Below, piece by piece: positions 12,037-25,600 of a DNA stretch of 64,000 nucleotides. Under the pieces are notes generated by a model. That model made no database searches. It worked only from the letters and a program-made list of their open reading frames with translations, and was not told where the DNA came from. This stretch comes from Setophaga petechia (Eukaryota > Chordata > Aves > Passeriformes > Parulidae). The position numbers were made by a program, and so were the translations under genes. The number at the start of each line of letters is the position of its first letter. Positions within the stretch are counted from its first letter, which is position 1. The stretch lies in assembly GCA_024362935.1 (NCBI GenBank), contig JANCRA010000019.1, positions 16,295,134 to 16,359,133 of the forward strand. Reading direction: 5' to 3'.

Positions 12037-15000
12037 ATCCTGGTGTGTCCTAGACTTTTGAGAATTAATCACTTGGGGGAGGCAGTTCTGTGATGTGGAC
12101 ACACACTTACTCTAGTTGTGTTGACTCACTCCTACCCAGTCTGAATATGGCAAAAATGGCTCAGCATGGATATAAGCCTTGTTAGAAAAACACTGTCAAC
12201 AATTCATGTGCAGTATACAGTGCAGGACTACAATGGGATTTTTCATTTTAAAAGTTGCTTCATACTAAGAATATAAGAGAGTAAAACACACAGAGAATTT
12301 TGGACCATAATGATCTCCCCCATGAGATCTGATGGTCTTGATCCACTTACAAAGAGGAGGAGCTGATATCTCTTTTATTGCATACAGCAAATTTGCAAAT
12401 GTGATTGACAAGCTTAGAAAAAAGTACAGCAGTTAGCAACTAAGCAAAAATTCTCTTTTTAGTTTGAAACTGTCTATTTAGAAACACTTATCAGATGACA
12501 GAAAAAGTAAATTACTTGTGGGTGATAGAGTTGTCTGACCTACCAATTAACAAAGAAAATCAGGTCAGATGTACAGCATGTAAATTAATTACCTGAATAT
12601 GACTAGCTGACATTTGACAAAATAGCGTGTCACATTGATAGGGAATCCAATCTTGTAGATGTTAAAAAAAAAATTAAAAAGGCAAAGAAATAAACAGAAC
12701 ATGTGAAGACAAGTAGAGAAAAGCTGAGAAGGAGGGAGAAATTTGCATAAGAGCACTACTGTTTCTTTTCTTCTATGGCTTTCCTTGAGCCTAAAGAAAG
12801 CAGAATGTATTGTACAGTTGTTGTGCATAACTAGTGCCAAAAATACCTATCACATGCTAGAAAGATAATGCAAGATTTAATGCAACTACAACCAGGGTTC
12901 AAGTAAGGGTTCTTCTCCTAGCATTATCTGAGTCATGTTGCACATATATATGTACCTTTTTTTGTCCTCCTTTTCTGATGTCATATATTGGATGAAGGGC
13001 ATGGACATCATAGGTTTTACCAGTGGAATAAATTAAAATTTGAAATCTTGATCTGTGTCATTATTATGGAGTTGACTTTGTTGTGATCTCTATTTGTCAG
13101 GTTGGCCAGGGAAGAATCCTTATTTTGTTGTCAGGAATTACAGTGAGTGCTGAAGTGCTTGATGCACACTCAGAGAAATTTTTAAAACACTTCTGAGTCT
13201 GGGGGTTGTCGTTTTTTTTTTCCTCATAGAAACAGATGAAAATGTGTTAATTTCAATGAGAAAGTGACATATGAGTCAAAAAGACCTGCTTGAGGTCACA
13301 GTAACAACCTCAAGCAATGTTATTTAAAACAAATTCAAACCATATCACCAACACTAAAGCCTGAGATATCTACTTGGGTCAAAATAGGGCCACAATGCTT
13401 TGCTCCTGTGGTCACTTATCTATTGATTATGGCAGCTGGTTCTTTTCCCTCTGCTTTCTTCAAAGCCTGGAGGTATGTGCCTTCTCCCTTTCCAAATGTT
13501 GCTCAGCTTGAAAAGCAGCACAGTTGATCCCTAAGAATTTCCTCCACAACATTTGGCGTATTTTCTTAAGAGGGAAGACCAGAAGATAAAGAGAGCAAAA
13601 GAATTTTAAATCCTGGAGAAGCCAAGTTGCTCTTCAGAAGATGCATCATGCTGGCCCCAGGGCACCCTGAACAGCAGCCCTGGCACAGGGCAAGGTGGCA
13701 GCAAGTACCAGGATATGTTGGCTGATCTGATGCAACAGAGAGAGCCAGCAGAAACAGCTATTGCCCATGATTATGTGTCTGCTTCTGTCAGGAGAAGAGG
13801 TGTCAACTGGGTGTCTTTTTTTTAGGTTTGGGATTTTTTTTTCATCCTTTTCCATTATGTTTCAGAGATTTGTTCCAGACTAGTAGCCTATGGGCTGGGG
13901 AGATGAGAATTCAGTCAGATACAGAGAACACAAAAAAGTGTGACAAATTGCAATGACAAGGTTGTGTTAGTAGCTTATGATCTAGTGAAATGAAATCCTG
14001 AACCAGGGAACACAGACAGTGGTGTGCTATGGACTATAGGCATCCAAGTTCAGAGAGGGGGGAAGAATTGTGCAGCAGGGGTAGGAGCACTGAGCCATTA
14101 AAATCACCACTGACATTACTGCCAGCCTGTAACATACTGCTCATCAACAAATTAAGTCATTTTTCTTGCACTCAATATCAAGGAGCAGAGTGATGCAGTC
14201 GGTATTTAAACATCATGAAATATGTTATTAGACACGCACAGCTGGAAGTAAAGAAATACAATGTTTTGGTCAGAAGCTTTCAAGCCTGCTGGCTGAAACA
14301 TTTAACATTTTACTTCCATCTGTGTATGTCTTACAGAACTGGCTTGAACTTAATACTTCACACTGGAACATCCAAGAATTTTGGGGGAAGTACTCACTTT
14401 AAAAAAATATTCTATCCATTCTACCCCTCCAGTTTGTCTTTCTGCATGAAAGGAAGGGAATTTTTCATAATCTTTTCACAAAGGTTGAGCTAGATTTATA
14501 ATTTCCTCTTAGCTAGTAACTGCTCTGGTACTAACCTTATTGTGTCTGAGCATCTTAGGGGTTGAGCAGCTCCTTAGATTTTACCCTTGCAACCAGTCAG
14601 ATGGAGAGCCATTGACCCCATTTTTCAATGGGGAGATGAGACATGCAGTTGACTAAAAAGCTTGGCAAAGTTCCTTTAGTCTGTGACAGGCCTATGAATA
14701 AGATCCATGCTTCTTTCAGTGCTCTCTCACCTAAAATAATCTTCCCAAATTTCCAGGACCTGAGGGAGAAGCAGTTGTAAAGGCCAAACAATCTGAATCA
14801 CAAAGCGTATTCTGCCCAGAAAATGCTTTAGAGGGATAGTACAGATCACTGGTACTTATTGATCATTATATTTTTTTTGGCCCAAGAATTTTTCTATGCT
14901 GTGCACTGTATTAACATGAACAAAGCCAAGAAACCTACTTTAACATGCACTTTGCCATTTGTTGATATCCAGTCTCTCCATTTCCCAACTCTTACAGACT

Positions 15001-18000
15001 TCTCAAAAAAGAAATCTTCATAATTTTTAATGACCCAATCCCCCAAATAATGATGGATTTATCGAATTCTAATAACTTTAATAGGAAAAAATCTTTTTTC
15101 ACTATGCTTTTAAGAAATATCTCAAGCCTAACTTCCTGAACTTTGTCTTTTCACATTTCCTGTTTTAATGACTAAATGATCATACTTAATTGAGCAAATT
15201 TTCCAATATTTAATGTCGCCTCACAAGTATTGATTCTTCTTTTCAAGACTAAATATAGAATAAGGAATCAGTATTGATATTTTGGTAAACATACAGGTAT
15301 GTCCCAATAGAATAACAAAAACAAGGTAGTAATATCTTACAAAATTTTAAGTACTCTTACAAAACTTCCTCATTCTGCTTTCTGAATTTATTTCTGCATC
15401 TGACATTAGAGTATCCCTTAAAATTTTACATTAATAGTTATTTTTTTATGTTTCCCCTCAGAATTTAAAGTCTATCTATACATATGGCAAAATGGAAGTT
15501 ATTAGGGGAAATTTTGACATCTGAATAAAATGCACCTTTGTTGTTTGAATTGTTTGGCAAAAGAATGTAGAATGTATTTTCTTGGCAATAAGGAGGGTAT
15601 TGAATTTCTGACTTGAAGAAGCAGATGCAGAAAGAACTCTTAACAAAAAGGATATGAGGACCTGACATGATTCAGCTAAATAATTACAGTCCTGGGGAGA
15701 AAATGCCATGTAATAGAATACTACAGTCCTGGACAGTATATGCCAGGTGATAGTGTGTCTTTCAGTTTGGGAGAGAAATATTCTAACCAAACAGGAATCA
15801 ATAATTAGAAACTGAAGCCACCCACATCCAAAGTGGAATTAAGGCACAGATTTTAAACAGTAAGAATAACTAGTATTCTCCATCTGTTCATCTTGAGTAT
15901 TTTGAAACAAGCTGTATTCAGGGAGAAATTATCATACTTATCATGAGGGTAACTGGGTAGAAATCTGAGACTAGATAAGCTAAAGTTTTTTTGCAGGTTG
16001 CAAAATCCTCATTAAGGAGGTGTTGTGCCTTAACAGTAATATTGACACAAGAAATTAAAGAGCAGCCCAGGGTTTCCAGGACACAAATATATCTTTTTGT
16101 ATGGTTAATGCTAAAGGTTCCCTCATCAGTAGTCATGATACTAAAAACAGAGATTGGGAGGATTACATCCGTCTATCATACACTCATGAAACAAAACCAA
16201 ATATTTGAGCCTGAAATTAATCCTAACACAGAGAAAGTGAAAATGCAGAGATATTGTTAACAGGAACCATTTTGGGTAGCTAAAGAATCAGCACATAAAT
16301 TGTGTTCCATAATTTCCAGCTTTAAACTGCTGAGTACTCATTTAGAAAAAGAAAAAAATCCTCTATCCTTGCATTCTAAGGATGAATTATCTGTCCATAT
16401 GGAAAAGAACTGTGCCCTTATAAATATGTTGAAATTGTCTACTCAAAATTCTAATCAAAAGTTTTCCTATAATCAGCTCCGATTCTGGGGTTAGATAAAA
16501 TCAGAACAAAGAAGTAAATGAAAGTTTTACAATTTTCAGGTGTGAGATAGAATTGTGAACTAAGTTACAATAAGCCTTCTCCAAGAATGATGAGTGCAGA
16601 ATGCCAGCTGATTTATTCTGTTTTGATGTAGAGCTAACTTAACCATGTCTGTGGGAAGAGAAAGAGGATCAGAAACTTGAACACAGTAGTTCTGACATTC
16701 ATAATAGATGTGTATAAATGTGCTCCAGTAAATGAGGTTATAACCACACATTTCTGGCAGATTCTTTATATAAATTTGAAAGGAAACTTTCATGCTAACT
16801 GCATTGTACACATTTTAAAGAGTCCTTCATACTGTCTGATTTACAAGTTGAATTTGAATATCTTCTTCAAGGTAACTCCTTCCTGGAGGAAAAACTTAAG
16901 AATATTTTAAATCTTATTTTAATTTAAAATCATGTCAATTTTTAAACCACAAAAGTGGTTTAATAATTCGTTTCTTAAATATTATTTGTTTAATAATTAG
17001 TTAGTTTACCTTTGACTTAAATATGTTTTTCCGAGTGTCTAGTTTACCTTTGACTCAAATATGTTTTTCTGAGTGTCTTGGTGCTTAAGGACTGTGAACA
17101 CCAACTACACTGAGAAAGACTTGAGGGAGAAGTATGTCTAACAAAGAATGGGGAAATAGTCAACTGACCAGGGTCAGGGAGGGTCATGTAGCAGAATTGT
17201 GCACATGTCAGGCCTGCTGATGGGTACAGGGAAAACCTGGGGTATCATAGCCTATAGAGATGCCAAATTGAATGTAGTATCAGATGAGGAGAGAGAAGAG
17301 GTTAAAAGATACTACATGAAGTTGCTTTGTTTGAATTCATACTGACATCAGGAGCTTAATTAAATTTGAAAGGGAAAAGTGCGATATTGTTTACTTCAGT
17401 TTCTATTCTGTGAACCCTTTATATCTGCATTTTGGATATATTAGTTGAATAAGTTAGACATATCACATAAAAAGCATGTAGTTCTTTTGAGTTTTATCTA
17501 TAAAGGAGGCTTCTTCTTTGGCACGGAGGATGTAAGCAAAATTTTCCCTGGTTTAGGTTTTATAAGAGATCTGGGGAACATTTTCTCTAGAAAACAACCT
17601 TGGAAAAAAGTGCTAAATATTTTTATATTTTTCCCCCAAATACCAAGAAATCACTATTAGAGTCTAAAATACCAGGTTTTTACAGTGTCATATATTAAGT
17701 GCTTGACCACATCCTCTTTCTCAGGAAAAAATATTGTTTTACTATAATTCTGGATCCAAACCTTAGCATCTATTTTCCCCTCTTAATTTTCTACTCTAGC
17801 TATTTTGTCATTTTTATTGTCACTGTGTATGAGAGAGCCTGATCCACAGATAGGTTCATTTTTTTCACAGTTGCAAAATCCAGACACCTTCTATTTGGTG
17901 TGAACTAACAGATTTGTCTGCAATAAGAAATTTGTGGTTTCCAGGTATTATTAAATGTCTGCATACAGTCTTATATGCTTCAGTTTTTATCACAACTAAA

Positions 18001-20149
18001 CAGATAAAATAGTTAACTGTAAAGCAAATTTCACTACTCTCACAGTCTAGATTTCCTTATGTGCAATGAAGATAATAAGCCAATTTATTATAAATATAAT
18101 TTATATTTAATGTGCATGGCCTATATATCCCAGGTAATGTTTACCATTACCCTGCTGTAGCTAACAAGTAAAACACTGAACAGAATCAGCTTACTGTACA
18201 TTTTTCCTATAAATTACACTAGAGGACTCTTTTTCACTGACCTACACAGTAGTATAAGCACTCAATAATGAAAACATGAAATGGATTCTATAAATGGACT
18301 TCTAATGTATAAAAGGATGTCTATTGCCTGAAAAGCTTGAGCATATAGGGAAAGTATCTTTCAAGAAAGTGATAAAGTCATTAGAATTAACTCATAGGCA
18401 AAGATGGAGCTACATTCCTTGCAATTCTTCCCATGAAATCCCATCAAAATGCAATAGCAAAGCTTTGAGACTTTAGCTGCATTTCCAGACATTTCTATTT
18501 CTTAACCCAGTCTTTAAGTCTGCATATTTTGGACACGTGACATGCGAAGGGAAGAAGTTATGGGACGGGCTGTAGGGAGGGAGGTAGTCTTGGGAAGGAA
18601 GGCAAGGCTACAGTTTCAGGCTGTATCTAGGAAGAGCTCAAATTCAAAGAGCTCCGAGTGTCGCAGCACTATCAGAGCTCTGGGCGTCAGATGCAACCAG
18701 CTGGTGAGCCCATCAGCTGTGCCTGGCCCTGGGCCATGGCATGGCCCTGGCAATGTCTCTGTTGTCAGATGTCTACAGCATGAGATCTGACATGTCTTCT
18801 CCTCCTGTGAGATGATGCTGTTTCTTACTTCAGAGATCAATCTGCATCCACTACTATCTGCATTTATTTATTCACCTATTCATTTATGCATTTGCTGACT
18901 CTGAATTCAGTAGAATCATAGTTTGACATTAATTTCTTATCTGAAGAATTCAAATGAGACCTGCTAAGTGTACCTCCTTTTCCACTGTTCAAGTAAAATG
19001 TTACTTATCAAGAAATTGGGAATAAATATATCAACAGACACAACTGCACATGGTAGGAACCCAGAAGGATGGCAGGCTGTCTAGAGTCTCTTCCCTCTTT
19101 ACTGTCTAAGGCTGCCAAACTCAATAGCCAGTAAAAACAAGACATTTAAATGCTATCACTGACTTAGAAGTACTATCAAACCCATACAGTGCACTCTTTG
19201 CACAAGCTCATTTTCCACAGACAGGAAAATCAAAGAATCCAATAATAATGGAAAAAATTGAAAAATCATCTGGGAGAAGGGAGGAAAGGGAGGCACAAAA
19301 GAAAAGAAGGTCCTCTGCTAGGAAGCAGAGAGAAGTTGGATTCAGTTGTAAGTAGTCACAGCCCCTTGGTACAAACAAAGTAGACCAGGCTAATTCTTTC
19401 CTCTCCCTGTGCACAGTCAGGCATGCAGAGACACAAAGGAACCTGAAATAACTTCCTTACCAGAATTTTTAAAACGTGAAATAGATAAAATTCCCCTGTG
19501 TCCTTTGTTGTCCCTATACTCTTCTTGGTCAAAGTACCATTAAAGAAAATAACTACTTGGTCTATAGAACAATCACAGTCCACTTCTCTTTTTACAAATT
19601 ACATGAATAGATAAATGGAGGCAGGGAATGACTAAGATTGTAATTTACTCTTTAGTCATCAGCTAGAGTCTGGACTGCAACAGAGTTTCCTATTATATTA
19701 GAGACTCAGCACCATATATGCAGTACCTATATATCATCCTTTTTAGAGGACACAGAATACTTGTAAGGTTTGGTGTATCTTGCACCTTAAGGGAGGGCAG
19801 AGCCGTTGTGGAAAAGACTAGAGCTCTGTTGTTCCTCCAATGGTTCATCTACACGATTTCTTCAAAGACACTGTACATAATTTTGCCCATTTTATTTGTC
19901 ATAATATTAAACTTCTGAGTGTCCTACTTGTGCTTGTTGAAGCCTGTGCTGGTCTTTCTTCACAAAGACCCAGCAACAGCTCAAAGCACTGATGCTTGCC
20001 TTCATGGTGAGAGGGACAATTGATACATCCAGGCATGTCCCACAAATGGCAGCACAGGCAGGGTGTGCAGGGAGCCTGCTGTGAGAGCAACTGGAATGTA
20101 TCAAGCTCCACCCAGAGAGAATGTATCTTCTCTCTCAGCCAATGAGTTG
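12037..20149. other. Anonymous noncoding DNA
   Basis: About 8 kb with no recognisable gene or transposon. Slightly GC-richer patches lie at 13630-13850 and 18540-18790, unidentified. A 38-bp tandem doublet is at 17003-17078. Open frames are short and unlike known proteins. Confidence 0.55.
17003..17078. repeat. Two-copy 38-bp tandem repeat
   Basis: Units 17003-17040 and 17041-17078 begin AGTTTACCTTTGACT and end GAGTGTCT, with two substitutions between them. This is a simple local duplication. Confidence 0.9.
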
Positions 20150-20199
20150 AGAGCTTAAGGGTAAGAATTAAGGGACGGGCTTACATATGTGACACTGTT

Positions 20200-20615
20200 G
20201 TGAGTGTTTACTAGAGGCCATCTGATCAGGAGGAAGAAGCTGATGAAGCTTTCTCTGGACAGCTGGAAACACCCTCATGGTCACAGGCCCTGGTTCTCCT
20301 GGAGGACTTCAACCACCTTAGAATTTGATGGAGAGACAACATAGCTCAGCACACACAGTCCAGGAAGTTCCTGCAGATATTTTGATGTAAATGGTGGAGG
20401 AACCAACAAGGAGAGATATGTTGCTGGACATCATATTAATAAACCAGGAGGGACTGGTTGAAGACATGAGGGTTGGGGACAGCCTTGGCTATAGTGACCA
20501 TGAGATGGTGGAACTCCAGATCCTGCATGGACAAAGCAAAGCATTAAAAAGAGTTAGAACCCTAAGCTTCAGGAGAGCTGAAGTTGGGCCTCTCCAAAGA
20601 TCTACTTAGGAGAAT
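20200..20615 (+). pseudogene. CR1 endonuclease C-terminal remnant
   Basis: Fragments of the apurinic/apyrimidinic-like endonuclease that nicks target DNA in CR1 elements. The GDFN catalytic-core motif reads EDFN near 20303-20314, so the glycine is changed. A longer open stretch at 20391-20609 contains the CR1-typical PTRRDMLLDIILINQEGL and GYSDHEMVELQI. Stops and frameshifts separate the parts, and the N-terminal half of the domain is absent. Confidence 0.85.
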
Positions 20616-20689
20616 CCCATGGCTTAGAGCTCCAGAAAAGGGGACCAAAGGTGGCTGGCCAATATTCAAGAATAATTTCCTTCAAACTC

Positions 20690-21910
20690 AAGATCAGTGT
20701 ATCCCCATGATGAAGAAATCAGGCAAAGGGGACAGGACACCTGCATGGGTGAGCAGGGAGCTTTGAGTAAATCTCAAATGAAGGAAAGAAATTTATGGGA
20801 TGTGGAAAAAGGGACAAGCCACACAGAAGGACTATGGGAACATCATCAGAGTATACAGGAAGATGAGTGGGAAGGTCAAGGCCCACTTGGAATTGAGTCT
20901 GTCAAGGGATATCAAGAACAACAATAAGGGTTTCTGCAAGTGTTGAAGTAAGATTAGGGAAAATATAGGACTGATGCTGAATCAGATAGGTGTCCTGGTG
21001 ACAGAAGACACAGAGAAAATGAAATTACCTTTACTGAGGCCTTCTTTGCCTCAGTCTGTATTGCTGAGGATGACTTTCTGGAGTCCAAGACCCCTGAGGC
21101 AAGAGAAGAGGGCTGAAGAAAGGAAGAGTTCCCTTTGGTCATAGAGGATTTGGTTAGATATCAGCTAGACAGACTTAAAACCCATAAATCCATGAGCTCT
21201 TATGAGATGTACCCAGAGGTGCTGAGGGGATGCGCAGATACTATTGCAAAGCCACACTAATCTTTGAAAACTCATGAAGGATGGAAGAGATGCCTGTTGA
21301 CTGGTAAAAGGACAAGTTACTCCCATCTTCAAAAAGGTCAACAAGGCCCCAGGAAACTAGAATGGGAGGGCAGTCAGCCTCCCTGGAAAGGAGGAACAGA
21401 TAATTTTGGAGGTCATCACCAAACATGTAGAAAAAAGGAAAATCACCAGGCATAGTCAGCATTGGTTCACCAAGGGGAAATCATGCTTGACCGATCTGAT
21501 GGTCTTCTAAGATAGCAGGATAGATAGACAAGGAGGGAGCAGTGGATGTTGTCTCCTTCAACTTCAGCAAAGTATTGACACTGTCTCCCATAACATCCTT
21601 CTAGGTAAGCTCAGGAAATGTGGGTCAGATGAATGGACAGTGATGTGGATCAAGAACTGGCTGAATGGCAGAGCTCAGAGTGTCATGATCATCAAAGCAG
21701 AATCCCCTTGGAGGTCTGTAGTGAGTGGTGTTCCTCAGGGGTCAATACCAGGTCCAGTCTGTTTATCAATGAGCTGGACAAACATATAGAAGGTACCCTC
21801 AGCAGTTTTGCTGATGATATGAAACTGGGCAGTGCCTGATACACCTGAAGGCTGTCCTGACATTCAGCAGGGTCTCAACACCCTGGAGAATTGGGCAGAA
21901 GGAAACTGAA
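20690..21910 (+). pseudogene. CR1 reverse transcriptase remnant
   Basis: Successive short frames follow the CR1 reverse transcriptase. Near 21180-21235 is a degenerate version of the conserved KSMGPDGIHP region. Motif A near 21558-21590 reads FNFSK then a frameshift before FDTVSH; the catalytic aspartate of the usual LDFSKAFD is asparagine here. Motif C, FADD, is intact at 21807-21818. Without the motif A aspartate and an open frame, no active enzyme can be made. Confidence 0.85.
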
Positions 21911-22660
21911 TGAGGTTCAGCAAGGGCAGGTGTTTGGTGCTGCACCAGGAGAGGAATGACCCCAGGAGCCAGCACAGGCTGGGGCTCACCCACCAGAGAG
22001 CAGCTCTGGGCAGAAGGGCCTGAGAGGCTTGGATGGCAAGTTGGCCATGAGCTGGCAGTGAATCCTTGTGGCCAGGAGGGCCAGTGGGATACTGGGCTGC
22101 CTCAGGAGGAGTGTGGCCAGCAGATCAAGGGAGGTGACCTGCCCAACCCTAAGGAGGCCACATCTGGAGTGCTGTGGCCACTGCTGGGCTCCTCAGTACA
22201 AGGAAGACAACATGCTGCTGGAGAGGGTCTGGCAGAGGCCACAAGGGTGATGAGGGGCCTGGAGCTTCTCTTACGAGGCGAGACTGTGGGAGCTGGGCCT
22301 GTTTAGTCTGGAGACAACTGAGAGGAATCTCATTGACACATATAAATGCCTCAAAGGTGGGTGTCAAGAGGATGGTGCCAGACTGTTTTCAGTGGTACCT
22401 AGTGCCGGGAAGAAGAGTAATGGCTATAAATTAAAACACAAGAAGTTCCACCTCAACATGAACTTCTTTACACTTAGGGAGGCAGAGAACAGGGAATAGG
22501 CTGTCTGGGGAGGTCATGGAGTCTCCCTCTCTGGAGACATTCAAAACTCACTGGATATGTTCCTGTGTCACCTGTTCCATATCACCCTGCCTTGGCAGGA
22601 GTGTTGGACTAGATCACTAGAAGTCCCTTCCAACCCTGACAATTCTACAATTATATGATT

Positions 22661-25600
22661 TTGTTATTTCCTAGGAACGTGTGAGAGGATCTCAAGCTTG
22701 ATCACCTAATGGAATTAAGAAAATAATTGGGTCCCTCAAATCCAAAATTCTAATGCTATATTCAGAATCTTTCCAAGCTCTGATAAGAATGAAAATTTGA
22801 TGGTGAACATTTATATCCAAATAAAGCTGTTCATTCCAAAAGACCCATTTTTCTGTACAGAGAGAAGAATTAGCTAAATGAAATAAAATACAGCTACTTC
22901 TGCAACAGAGTGCAACAAATGTGCAACTCTATAAAATAGTTTAGGATAGGCAGTAAAGAAAGATATTATGCCCAGCTGAAAAAGTGCTCTCTGATTCATG
23001 AATATAGTTAAGTTGTTTTCCCTTTATGTGGCCTTTGCTTCCCTATCCAAGCAGCTGGTGCATGATAGTGAAATTCTGCCTTCACTTTTAATCACAAAGG
23101 CACTTTAGTTTCAACCAGAAATGCATTTTATTTTTTCAACCAAAAATAAGAAAGCATTGACATTTTCAAAATGCATTGTTTGTATCACAAAAAGGTTGTT
23201 TAATAATATACTTTTTTGTTAGAGCACTTTCATTTTTTAAGTGTTTCTAAGAAACTGCTTTAATTTTAGTTTAGGGTGCAAGAACATATAAATCTGCAGC
23301 CATGGTGGTGCTCAGGATGAGGTCTGGTACAGGAAGCACCTGCTTTTAGCAGAAGTTCAAGCTGAAGATGAAAAAGTAAAGATCACTCTGGCTTTTAGCA
23401 GCTTTTATCCAATCATAGACCAGACTTCTTAGCCCATGTTAATAATTATTATTTAAGCATGACAACCTCAGATAATTTTGCTTCCTTGCAGTAAATCTTC
23501 CTTGGATCTTGTGATACAGCCGCTCCTGTATCTGGGTCGTTACTCATTGTTATACAGCATAATGCCACTGAAGGATTAAGATGATATTAGCAAATGCATT
23601 ATGAAGCCACAAGTAATCAAGCTTAATGTAGACTGAGATTTGGAAGTAGAAAATATTCAGACTAAGATGTTAGCAGTGTGTTATGGAAATGGTTTAATCT
23701 CTGGTTAAAAGTAGCTAATATATGCTGAATTTTAACATCAGTGTGCAACTTCGATTAGAATCTTCTAAATACATAATCCCCATAGCAATCCTACTAAAAA
23801 ATGGGAGCTTAATTGTCGCCTTACAGTCTAGTACCTTTCACCTTCACATAATGCTACCATGATGGCTTTTCAAAAACAGCAAGAAGGAGAAGAAGAAAGA
23901 GAGAGGAAAACCAACCAGAAGAATCTGTCGGCAAGACACTTTAACATCCGTTTCAAAAGTCATAGATTACAATTTAAAATGGAAGTCCCCTTTTGAACAA
24001 AGAAGGAAAGGTTGTGAGAAAATACGGTTTGAAATTATTGATGTGTAAAGCTATATGTGATTGCATCTGTCCTATAGCTCCCCCAAATGCACCAAATGGA
24101 TATTGCTGAAACCTCATGGAAATAAGAGCGAGAGATTTGACTACAGTGATTGTCATTACTGCTTAGAATGCTAGTTGATGTGTCTCAAATGGAATATCTG
24201 CTTTTCTTACGCAAGCCGACTTTAGACTGTGTGTCAGATGTGCAGTATGTGTTATGCCCAGATAACCCTGGAAACATGTAACAGTCATGCAAATTATAAT
24301 TCTAGAAAAAGAAATAAAAGTAAATTGACCATTGATAGTTCTTTTTCTTCCTTTATCCTGCTCACTTATATAAGCATCCAAGTGTAATGATTGTGAACTT
24401 AAAGAATTTCTATTTCAATGCACTTTAGCTTTGCAGGCAATGAAGTTAGTGTGTTCAGCTTTAGTTCTTTATGGGGTTTTGTGTTGTTTTGATGTAATTT
24501 TTTTCCCCAGGGAAGGTCACTTAAAAATGGTGCAGTGATTATTTGTTTGCTAGCATCAAAGTTTCTGTCTTTGTAGATATTTACTCAATGTTACACCAGA
24601 GCAGGAAGCAACTGACCAAAAACACTGAAGCAATAAACAAAAGCTTTAACTTGCCTAGAACAGCAACATGAGACAATATAGTTATTATTGCAAACATGCT
24701 CATACCTTGGTAAGGTATTGTTAATCACAGCAAATCCACTTCTGCAATTTACATGTTGGTCTTGACAGAAAGAACAAACAGGTCAATATAACTTCCCACC
24801 CCCACTTCAAGGCCTTTTTGGCATCAAACGAATCAGCCCTTTTATTAAATTACCTTCTCTGGGATTCTCAGAGAAATATCTTGTGCTTCCTTCATGCAGT
24901 TTTTCACAGTCAGGTTGCTCATGGTACTCAGAAACCTCTTGCTATCTTTAGAGATTATTCTTCTTTCTTGATTCTGTATGTCAGAATTGATTCTCAAATA
25001 TATTTATCTACATTTTGTTAATTGTAATTTAAAATCGTATTCTAAAGGGTATACATTTAGACTATAGTAATTTTGAAGGCGAGCAGTTATTTCATTGGGT
25101 TGTCACTCCTTCCAGAAATCAAACCCTCCCTGTCATATATAAATAGATTGCTTGATATACATGCAATATCCTGTCGGTGTCATGCACTCTTTTCTTTAAT
25201 CTGACTGACATAGCACATAATAAAATGCTCACTTCAATATATGTCTGTTGCATTTTGCCTAATTCTGGGCTTAGTTTAATATTAGTCATGAATATTTCCT
25301 ACAACTGGATATGAATTTGAATATATAAAAGGCACATTTTATGTTCATGCTGCTGCACTTGCTTCTTCCATATATTTTATTGCTTTCCTTCCTTGTGATG
25401 AATTAAGCCATCTAAAGAAAAGAAGAACTGGAAGCAACAGGGACATTGAGCCCGTTATCTTTATCCACAAGCCAGGTGTAGCATGTGAGAGAGAGAATTG
25501 CATTCTGTGCACTTTATTTTCCATAAGTAACTCACAGCAGTGAGCTGGAGGGAGCCACATTCTCCAGTGGCTACAGCAAGAGGAAATACAAAATTCCGGC

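Larger units (their letters stand above)
20150..22660 (+). mobile_element. CR1 non-LTR retrotransposon, 5'-truncated and decayed
   Basis: Translation in shifting frames follows the CR1 order: end of the endonuclease, reverse transcriptase, C-terminal region, short 3' UTR. The 3' end shows the CR1 signature, a block ending TCCCTTCCAACCCTGAC followed by degenerate ATTCTNTG-type octamers (ATTCTACAATTATATGATT, about 22642-22660). The 5' end lies within the endonuclease; the exact boundary is uncertain (20095-20200) because the edge is diverged. Many stops and frameshifts make it non-autonomous and dead. 5' truncation is typical of CR1 insertion by target-primed reverse transcription. Confidence 0.93.
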